A stretch of DNA of 64,000 bases from contig NZ_ANAH02000072.1 of assembly GCF_000335475.2 (NCBI RefSeq), positions 23,803-87,802 of the forward strand. The letters run 5' to 3'. Source of the stretch: Cystobacter fuscus DSM 2262. Lineage in GTDB: Bacteria; Myxococcota; Myxococcia; Myxococcales; Myxococcaceae. Every line of letters starts with the position of its first letter. Position 1 is the stretch's first letter. Under the pieces are notes generated by a model. The model searched no databases. It was not told the origin of the DNA and saw only the letters and a list, made by a program, of their open reading frames with translations. The position numbers were made by a program, and so were the translations under genes. Shown here piece after piece: positions 58,754-64,000 of this stretch.

Positions 58754-59547
58754 AGCTCCCCCTTGGGCTGGTGACTCTCCTGCTCGTGTCCGGGGCCGCC
58801 TGGGCGCAGACACCAGGGATCGAACGCTACGAGTATGGGGACTTCGAGGCCGCGGCCCGGCTCTTCGAGCAGGAGCTGGCCGAGCCCCAACGGCCCCCCG
58901 CGAGCCGGGCGCTGATCCGCATCTACCTGGCCGCCTCCCTGTATGCCCTGGGACAGATGGAGGAGGCTCGGAGGCCGCTGGAGGAACTGGCGCGCGAGCA
59001 CCCCGAGGTGAGGGTGGATCCCGTGCGTTTCCCGCCAGAGCTGGTCGCGTACGCGGAAGTCATCCGCCAGCAGGTCGAGTCCGAGCAGCAGCTCGCCACG
59101 CGAGAGCAAGAGCTCGAGAAGGCGCGAGAGGCGGAGCGGCGGCGTGCCGCCCGCGCGGCCCCCATCTCCCTGAGGCCGGAGGCGCTCGGCCTCTTCGAAG
59201 CCGTGGATCAGCAGTGGACCTTGGGAGTGGGGCTCGCCTTCCAGCGCGAGTCCCTGGAAGGCAGCGCCCGGGTGCTGCTGGGCGCTTCCCCGGCCTTCCA
59301 TCTGCAAGGCGGAGTACTGCCGGGCCAGGGAACATTGAGGCCCTTCCTGGGCTTGCGAGCCAGCCTGATACCAGGGCTCGACACCTATGGAGCGGGGCCC
59401 GTGGTCGGTGCGCGCATCGCGCTGCCAGCCGGCCTCGTGGGCGTGGTAGACGTCGGAGCCGACTACTTCTTCACCCGCCAGGACGAGCTCTATCGCTTCG
59501 CCGTCACGGTCCAGGCGGGGCTCGGTTTCGCTCTACACCTGCCGTGA
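58750..59547 (+). CDS. Periplasmic/outer-membrane protein with TPR-like N-terminus
   Basis: 265 residues; signal peptide to about residue 20. Residues ~25-85 are TPR-like helices ('YGDFEAAARLFEQELAEPQ', 'ASLYALGQMEEARRPLEEL'). A coiled coil of charged residues follows (about 105-140). The C-terminal ~110 residues alternate short hydrophobic strands with Gly turns, as in small outer-membrane barrels ('LGVGLAFQRES', 'FLGLRASLIPG', 'VTVQAGLGFALHLP'). No family was named. The start overlaps the stop of the PEGA kinase gene (ATGA), so it is probably its envelope partner, linking peptidoglycan or outer membrane state to the kinase. Confidence 0.7.
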   Translation: MKLPLGLVTLLLVSGAAWAQTPGIERYEYGDFEAAARLFEQELAEPQRPPASRALIRIYLAASLYALGQMEEARRPLEELAREHPEVRVDPVRFPPELVAYAEVIRQQVESEQQLATREQELEKAREAERRRAARAAPISLRPEALGLFEAVDQQWTLGVGLAFQRESLEGSARVLLGASPAFHLQGGVLPGQGTLRPFLGLRASLIPGLDTYGAGPVVGARIALPAGLVGVVDVGADYFFTRQDELYRFAVTVQAGLGFALHLP

Positions 59548-59578
59548 CAGAAGCCCGGTCGCGAATGGAAGGGAGTTC

Positions 59579-61408
59579 ATGCCAAGGGATCCATCAGCTC
59601 AGGGCGACGCCCTGGAAACCGTGAGCATGGAGGGGCCCTTGGTTCGTGCGTACCAGCCGCCAGTCCGGCTGCGCGTCGCATTGATCTCGAGCCATGGTGG
59701 AAACAAGGTGACGCGTCTGCTCTTACCGGACACACCGCTCATCGTGGGGCGCGCTCCGGCCGCGGGGCTCCGCATCGATGACCAGACCCTGTCGCGAGAG
59801 CACGCCCGGTTTCTCCTCTCCGGCTCGCGGGTGCTGGTGGAGGACCTCGGCTCGAAGAACGGCACCTTCTTCGCTGGCGGCCGCGTCTCCCGCGTCGAGC
59901 TCACGATGGGCGATGAGGTCGTCCTGGGCGCCGTTAGCCTTCAGGTGCAGGCCCTCGGAGCCAAGGGGGACTCCCTCGGCCTCGTTCGGGAAGAGCTGAT
60001 CCGGCACCGCCTGGAGGAGGAGCTCACGCGCGCACGGCAGTTCCACCGCCCCTTCGCCCTGCTCCTGGTGCGCGCTCTCACCCCAGGGGGCGCCACCCCA
60101 CCCGAGCGGGAAGAGGGCGCTTGGATCGCGGCCGTGCGCGGTCACCTCCGCTCGGTCGATGTCATGTCGCTCTACGGCTCCAGCGCGCTCGAGGTGTTGC
60201 TGCCGGAGACGGGCGCGGAGGAGGTCCATCGCATCGCCCGGGCCATCACGGCCTCACGCGCGGGCGGGGTCGGCCAGCTGCTCGTGGGCCTTGCCCTCTA
60301 CCCGGCTTCCGGCGGCACCGCGGACGCGCTGTTCGAGGCCGCTCGTGAGGCCGCCCACCGCGCCTCGCCCGAGCAACCCGTGGAGAGCGGTCCAGCCGCG
60401 TTGCTCGTGAGGGGGGAGAGCCCGGAGGGGGCCATCATCGCGGGCCAGATGATGCGCCCGGTGCTCGAGACGGTGGCCAACGTCGCCACCTCGCGCATCC
60501 CCGTCATCCTCCACGGCGAGACCGGTACGGGCAAGGAGGTGCTCGCACAGCTGATCCACGAGAGTGGTCCGCGCAAGGGCCGGCGCATCGTCCGCGTCAA
60601 CTGCGGGGCCATCCCGAGGGACCTGGTCGAAAGCACCCTCTTCGGGCACGAGCGGGGGTCCTTCACCGGTGCCCTGCAACAGCAGAAGGGCGTGTTCGAG
60701 GAGGCCGATGGCGGCACGGTCTTCCTGGACGAGGTCGGCGAGCTGCCCCCCGCGGCGCAAGCCTCGCTGTTGCGCGTGCTCGAGGTGGGGGCCTTCAACC
60801 GTGTGGGCTCGAACCGAGAGCTCGAAGTGGACGTGCGCATCGTGGCGGCGACGCACCGCGACCTCGAGGCCATGGCGGAGGCGGGCACGTTCCGGTCCGA
60901 TCTCTATTACCGGCTCAGCGGCGTGGTCATCGAGATTCCTCCGCTGCGTGAGCGAGGGGACGAGATCGAGCCGCTGGTGCGGAGGTTCCTGCACGCGGCC
61001 AACAAAGCCAATGGCCGTCGAGTCGAGGGCATTTCTCCGGAGACGCTCGCGCTCCTCGAAGCCTACTCGTGGCCCGGCAACGTCCGTGAGCTACGCAATG
61101 TGATTGAACGCGCGGTGGTCGTCACCCAGGGCGTGCTCATCGGGCCGGAAGCCCTGCCCGCGCGAGTGCGTACGGGGGGGCACCGTCCCGAAGCGGCTCC
61201 GGGCAAGGGCTCGGCACCGGCACCGGCACCGGCGGCGCTGGAGCCGGAGCAGGCGCGGGAGAAGGTGAATCAGTTCGAGGCCAGAATGCTCGAGGAGGCT
61301 CTCGCCGCGACCGGCTGGAATCGAACGGAAGCCGCGAAGAAGCTGGGCATGGCGGTACGGACGTTGTCGTATCGGATGAAGGTGCTGGGCGTGAAGAAGC
61401 CCGAGTAG
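59579..61408 (+). CDS. FHA-domain sigma-54-dependent transcriptional activator
   Basis: 609 residues; GGGAG lies 3 nt upstream of the ATG. Residues ~32-110 form an FHA domain ('LIVGRAPAAGLRIDDQTLSREHARF', split by its phospho-Thr-binding Arg and Ser-x-x-His). Residues ~125-260 resemble a degenerate GGDEF/cyclase domain. The AAA+ sigma-54 domain (about 295-530) has Walker A 'GETGTGKE' (313-320), 'GSFTGA' (360-365) in place of the usual GAFTGA, and Walker B 'TVFLDEVGEL'. The C-terminal Fis-type helix-turn-helix ends the protein ('WNRTEAAKKLGMAVRTLSYRM'). FHA activators answer Ser/Thr kinases, so the PEGA kinase gene two genes upstream is the likely partner. Confidence 0.92.
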   Translation: MPRDPSAQGDALETVSMEGPLVRAYQPPVRLRVALISSHGGNKVTRLLLPDTPLIVGRAPAAGLRIDDQTLSREHARFLLSGSRVLVEDLGSKNGTFFAGGRVSRVELTMGDEVVLGAVSLQVQALGAKGDSLGLVREELIRHRLEEELTRARQFHRPFALLLVRALTPGGATPPEREEGAWIAAVRGHLRSVDVMSLYGSSALEVLLPETGAEEVHRIARAITASRAGGVGQLLVGLALYPASGGTADALFEAAREAAHRASPEQPVESGPAALLVRGESPEGAIIAGQMMRPVLETVANVATSRIPVILHGETGTGKEVLAQLIHESGPRKGRRIVRVNCGAIPRDLVESTLFGHERGSFTGALQQQKGVFEEADGGTVFLDEVGELPPAAQASLLRVLEVGAFNRVGSNRELEVDVRIVAATHRDLEAMAEAGTFRSDLYYRLSGVVIEIPPLRERGDEIEPLVRRFLHAANKANGRRVEGISPETLALLEAYSWPGNVRELRNVIERAVVVTQGVLIGPEALPARVRTGGHRPEAAPGKGSAPAPAPAALEPEQAREKVNQFEARMLEEALAATGWNRTEAAKKLGMAVRTLSYRMKVLGVKKPE

Positions 61409-61593
61409 GGCGGAGGGGGCTTGCCCCGGTGACGTGGGGCCGGGGGGCGGTTCGTCGACGAGCGAGTGGCCGACGGGCCCCCTGGCCCCGGCGCGCCGCT
61501 TACTGGACCTCGAGCTCACCAGTGGCTGCTGTGGCACCGCCGGATCTCCAGAGGTCGCCGCCACGCCCCAGCGGGCTGAGTGTGCTGTCCGGG

Positions 61594-61713
61594 CTAGCTC
61601 AAGGGGTTGGACGAGACGTGGTCGAAGGCTTTGCGGACCAGGTGGAAGGGAAGGACGAGCTCCCCGTATTGCGCACCCCAGGGGTCGAGGATGGTGACTT
61701 CCCTCGTCTTCAT
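61594..61713 (-). CDS. Possible small protein, 39 residues
   Basis: An ATG at 61713 has a very good ribosome site (AAAGGAAG, 6 nt away). The product begins 'MKTREVTILDPWGAQYG' and ends 'FDHVSSNPLS' at TAG. Codon choice fits this genome (mostly G/C at third positions). It starts 2 nt after the stop of the minus-strand frame at 61716, so they could be co-translated. No family was recognised. Small proteins of this kind can be antitoxins, immunity peptides or chance frames. Confidence 0.35.
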   Translation of the reverse strand: MKTREVTILDPWGAQYGELVLPFHLVRKAFDHVSSNPLS

Positions 61714-61715
61714 GT

Positions 61716-62066
61716 TCACTTCCTTTCCGGGCTCGAACCGGTGCCAGTGGCCTCGCGCCTCGCCTTGCCACCGCCCGTCTTGAAGAGCGCCTGCCCCCGA
61801 CCAGGGACATGCTCGGTGGACTTCCTCGCGCCTTGCAGCGAGGAGTAGTCATGTGCCGGCGCGGAGTCGAAACTGGCCGGGACCTCCTGCCGCGGCTCTG
61901 GCTCGCCGTGGGGAGCCGCGGGACTGCATGGTGATTGGGGAGGATTGACCCGTGGCGTATTGCTCGAAGCAACGGTGGTGGGTATCGCGGCTCCGGGGCT
62001 CGACATGGACACAGAGGGCATGGTGATGGCTCCGCGCGAGAAGGTAGGAGTGGACGCTCTCGCCAT
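61716..62066 (-). CDS. Possible minus-strand frame upstream of the small protein
   Basis: 116 residues from an ATG at 62066 if real. The first half is Ser/Thr/Pro-rich and uninformative. The last ~45 residues read more like a folded or nucleic-acid-binding tail ('FDSAPAHDYSSLQGARKST', 'GRGQALFKTGGGKARREAT'). Third-position GC is moderate in the first half and good in the second. The start is uncertain, and the gene may be the truncated end of a larger protein. Its TGA overlaps the ribosome site of the small downstream frame. Confidence 0.25.
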   Translation of the reverse strand: MARASTPTFSRGAITMPSVSMSSPGAAIPTTVASSNTPRVNPPQSPCSPAAPHGEPEPRQEVPASFDSAPAHDYSSLQGARKSTEHVPGRGQALFKTGGGKARREATGTGSSPERK

Positions 62067-62280
62067 GGCGGCAAGGCAAAGACGATGCTCGCCCTGTCGG
62101 CCAAGTATCCGCCATGAGCGGCTCGCTCAACCACCGTCATGTTCGCATATGCGCCATGCATTCCTGCATGCATCCGGCCCGGCCCAATGGCAATCGTCTG
62201 GCGAAAGTTTTCGATAGGCCCTCGTTCCAAAGCTTGTTTTCGGGAGGTCGTGTCCTCTCCAACCCCTCCTTCCGCTCCTG

Positions 62281-62631
62281 GATGGCGCCCACCGCCTGTT
62301 CCTGTCGCCCGACGGCCAGCTGGGCCTCGTCCCCTTCGCCGCCCTTCACGATGGCCAGCACTTGCGTTTCTTCTCCACGGTGCGCGCGGACCTGGCGGAG
62401 CGTCCCTGGACGCCGCTGCCCGGCACCCGCCGGGAGGCCGAGACCATCCAACGTCTGTTTCCCCAGGCCCAACTCTTCCTGGGCGCCGAGGCCACCAAGC
62501 AACGGCTGCTGCAACTGGAGACCCCCGGGGTGCTGCATCTGGCCACCCATGGCTTCTTCCTCAAGGGCTCCTCCGAGGTCGTCCCGGAGGAGCCCTCCGG
62601 GCCCGCGGGCTCACGCGCCGTGGGCCACTTC
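62281..62631 (+). pseudogene. CHAT-domain protease remnant
   Basis: One frame reads 'DGAHRLFLSPDGQLGLVPF', 'RREAETIQRLFPQAQLFLG', 'LHLATHGFFL' and ends near 'GSRAVGHF'. These are successive blocks of the caspase-like CHAT domain, including the catalytic His in 'LATHGFF'. The strand blocks normally between the first and second pieces appear shortened, the TPR part before it is missing, and the C-terminal catalytic Cys region after it is cut off at about 62631. Upstream the frame meets TAG at 62215. So it is a truncated remnant, probably of a TPR-CHAT gene like the one that starts next. Confidence 0.75.
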
Positions 62632-62713
62632 ATCGGCTCGAGCCCACCCGCGTGGGGACGCCCTCGGTTAAAGTGTTCCAAGGCTCGGTTCTCTGTAACC
62701 CAGGGGGGTGGAT

Positions 62714-64000
62714 GTGCGGCGGGTTCTCGGATGGATGATGGTCGTTGTCCTGTGCTGTGCGGCGGGAGCCGTGGCGGAAGCGGCGCCCCCGGAGCCGCGG
62801 CTGGCGCGGGCGCAGACGGCCCTCAACGAGGCCATCGCGTTCTACGAAGCGGGCAGGTATGCCGACGCCATCGGGCGGGGAGAGCAGGCACTGGCGCTGC
62901 GGGAGGCGGTGCTCGGCGGCAAACATCCCGAAGTCGCCACGTGCCTGGACGTGCTCGGCTACTTCCGCCTGCTTCAAGGGGACTTCGCCCGGGCCGAGTC
63001 ACTGCTTCAGCGCGGGCTCGAGCTTCGCAAAGCGGGCCTCGGCGAGAACCATCCCGACGTGGCCAGCTCGCTCGATCACCTCGGGACGCTCTACAAGCTC
63101 CGGGGGCTGTACGACCGGGTCGCGCCCCTCTACGAGCGCGCGCTCGCCGTCCGGGAAGCGGCCCTCGGCAAGAACCATCCCGACGTCGCCGTTTCGCTCA
63201 ACAACCTGGCCCTCTTCTACTCCGAGCGGGGACAATTCGCCCGGGCCGAGCCTCTCCACGAGCGCGCGCTCGCCCTCTGGGAAGCGGCGCTCGGCAAGAA
63301 CCATCCCAAGGTCGCCGCCTCGCTCAACAACCTCGCCCTGCTCTACACGACCCAGGGATTGTACGCGCGGGCCGAGCCCCTCTACGAGCGCGCGCTCGCC
63401 ATCCTGGAAGCGACCCTCGGCAAGAACCATCCCGACGTCGCCCAGACGCTCAACAACCTGGCCCTGCTCTACGCAACCCAGGGATTCTACGAGCGGGCCA
63501 GGCCGCTCACCGAGCGCACGGTCACCATCTACGAAGCGGTGCTCGGCAAGCACCACCCCCGCTTCGCCACCGCGCTCAGCAACCTCGCCCTCCTCTATGC
63601 GTCCCTGGGGCAGTACTCCCAAGCCGAGCTCCTCTATGAGCGTACTCTCGCCCTCCTGGAAGAGGCCCTCGGCAAGAACCATCCCGACGTCGCCGCCTTG
63701 CTCCACAGCCTCGCCACCTGCTACGTGGCCCAGGGGGCATACGCCCGGGCCGAGCCTCTCCACGAGCGCGCGCTCGCCCTCCGGGAAGCGGCCCTCGGCA
63801 AGGACCATCCCGACGTCGCCGCCTCGCTCCACGGCCTCGCTGGCGTCTACACGGACCAGGGGTTGTACGCGCGGGCCGAGCCCCTCTACGAGCGCGCGCT
63901 CGCCCTCCGGGAAGCGGCCCTCGGCAAGAACCATCCCGACGTCGCCGCCTCGCTCAACAACCTCGCCAACCGACGTCGCCGCCTCGCTCAACAACCTCGC
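62714..64000 (+). CDS. TPR-repeat protein (start of a probable TPR-CHAT gene), partial
   Basis: A GTG at 62714 with a G-rich ribosome site begins a signal peptide ('VLGWMMVVVLCCAAGAVAE', about 1-22). About nine kinesin-light-chain-type TPR units of 42 residues follow, each with 'ERALALREAALGKNHPDVA' or a variant and 'SLNNLALLY'. In myxobacteria such exported TPR arrays usually end in a CHAT protease domain; here the gene runs past the window, so that part is not seen. Near 63968 the frame appears to slip: the final 30 bases repeat a segment 34 bp upstream, out of phase, and the reading becomes 'RRRRLAQQPR'. This may be a true frameshift or an assembly artefact. Confidence 0.85.
   Translation, partial: MRRVLGWMMVVVLCCAAGAVAEAAPPEPRLARAQTALNEAIAFYEAGRYADAIGRGEQALALREAVLGGKHPEVATCLDVLGYFRLLQGDFARAESLLQRGLELRKAGLGENHPDVASSLDHLGTLYKLRGLYDRVAPLYERALAVREAALGKNHPDVAVSLNNLALFYSERGQFARAEPLHERALALWEAALGKNHPKVAASLNNLALLYTTQGLYARAEPLYERALAILEATLGKNHPDVAQTLNNLALLYATQGFYERARPLTERTVTIYEAVLGKHHPRFATALSNLALLYASLGQYSQAELLYERTLALLEEALGKNHPDVAALLHSLATCYVAQGAYARAEPLHERALALREAALGKDHPDVAASLHGLAGVYTDQGLYARAEPLYERALALREAALGKNHPDVAASLNNLANRRRRLAQQPR
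62822..63966 (+). repeat. 126-bp tandem repeats encoding 42-residue TPR units
   Basis: About nine tandem units of 126 bp inside the TPR gene. The central and last units are highly similar at the DNA level (for example the block around AAGAACCATCCCGACGTCGC recurs with few changes), so expansion and contraction by recombination are likely. Confidence 0.9.

Larger units (their letters stand above)
61409..62280. other. Disturbed region before the CHAT remnant
   Basis: Between the FHA activator and the CHAT remnant no plus-strand gene is convincing. A GC-rich hairpin follows the activator stop (GGGGC-TT-GCCCC, about 61417-61428). Two small minus-strand frames (61594-61713 and 61716-62066) are described separately. 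The stretch 62130-62230 has low third-position GC and looks non-coding. Confidence 0.4.

Noticed and set aside
61091..62230. 379-codon minus-strand frame across the end of the FHA activator
   Set aside because: It overlaps the activator's helix-turn-helix coding region and is low-complexity. Its first part has poor third-position GC.
62999..63994. 331-codon minus-strand frame with neat repeats
   Set aside because: The repeats are the complement of the TPR units. The plus strand gives canonical TPRs with a signal peptide and ribosome site.

Overview
The window is GC-rich, with a strong G/C bias at third codon positions. It carries many large signalling proteins, many secreted or lipid-anchored enzymes, and C-terminal anchors of the MYXO-CTERM type (8353-9393 and 54816-56999). 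Together these point to a myxobacterium, probably of the Cystobacter/Archangium group. That placement is inferred from gene content and style, not from a marker gene. No rRNA, tRNA, CRISPR array, integrase or intact insertion sequence was seen.

Layout. 1-8.2 kb: the end of a hybrid histidine kinase, an OPT-family transporter, a GT-C-like membrane protein, and a 1361-residue kinase/ATPase/TPR protein. 8.3-16.6 kb: a secreted polysaccharide-lyase-like protein, the glutathione-dependent formaldehyde detoxification pair, a poorly conserved lipoprotein gene, a small membrane protein, an acyl-CoA synthetase and a uracil/xanthine permease. 16.6-27.6 kb: esterases, an allene-oxide-cyclase-barrel lipoprotein, an acyl-CoA dehydrogenase gene split by an in-frame TAG, a hybrid kinase, a TipA-like MerR regulator with an evident operator, a secreted prolyl oligopeptidase and a subtilisin-type lipoprotein protease. 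27.7-36.8 kb: a sugar dehydrogenase with PKD and PA14 modules, a DUF302 protein, an HK-REC-HK hybrid kinase, and an OmpR/HK two-component pair.

36.8-47.0 kb holds the most distinctive system: four genes on the minus strand arranged as one operon. In transcription order they are a 1823-residue three-module multicopper oxidase lipoprotein (like the large MofA/MnxG-type oxidases), a YVTN-type beta-propeller, a protein with two tandem SCO copper-chaperone domains, and a lipoprotein fusing a cytochrome c domain to an ABC-type periplasmic binding domain. The last three have overlapping ends. I infer a periplasmic or cell-surface copper-dependent oxidation module with its own metallation and electron-transfer parts. 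The substrate (Mn(II), Fe(II), phenolics or other) cannot be told from sequence.

47.4-57.0 kb: an unknown secreted protein, a dehydrogenase/MaoC pair followed by the wreck of an aldo/keto reductase gene and an HD-hydrolase tail, a second sugar dehydrogenase (with a discoidin domain), and two divergent genes for secreted proteins built on GON domains, otherwise best known from animal ADAMTS proteases. One gene carries a very recent 558-bp internal duplication. The space between the two has three clustered GGCAAG/CTTGCC inverted repeats. 57.0-61.4 kb: a PEGA-tailed Ser/Thr kinase, a periplasmic partner and an FHA-containing sigma-54 activator form a compact signalling cassette. 61.4-64.0 kb: a disturbed region with a CHAT-domain remnant, a possible small minus-strand gene pair, and a TPR-repeat gene that runs off the end.
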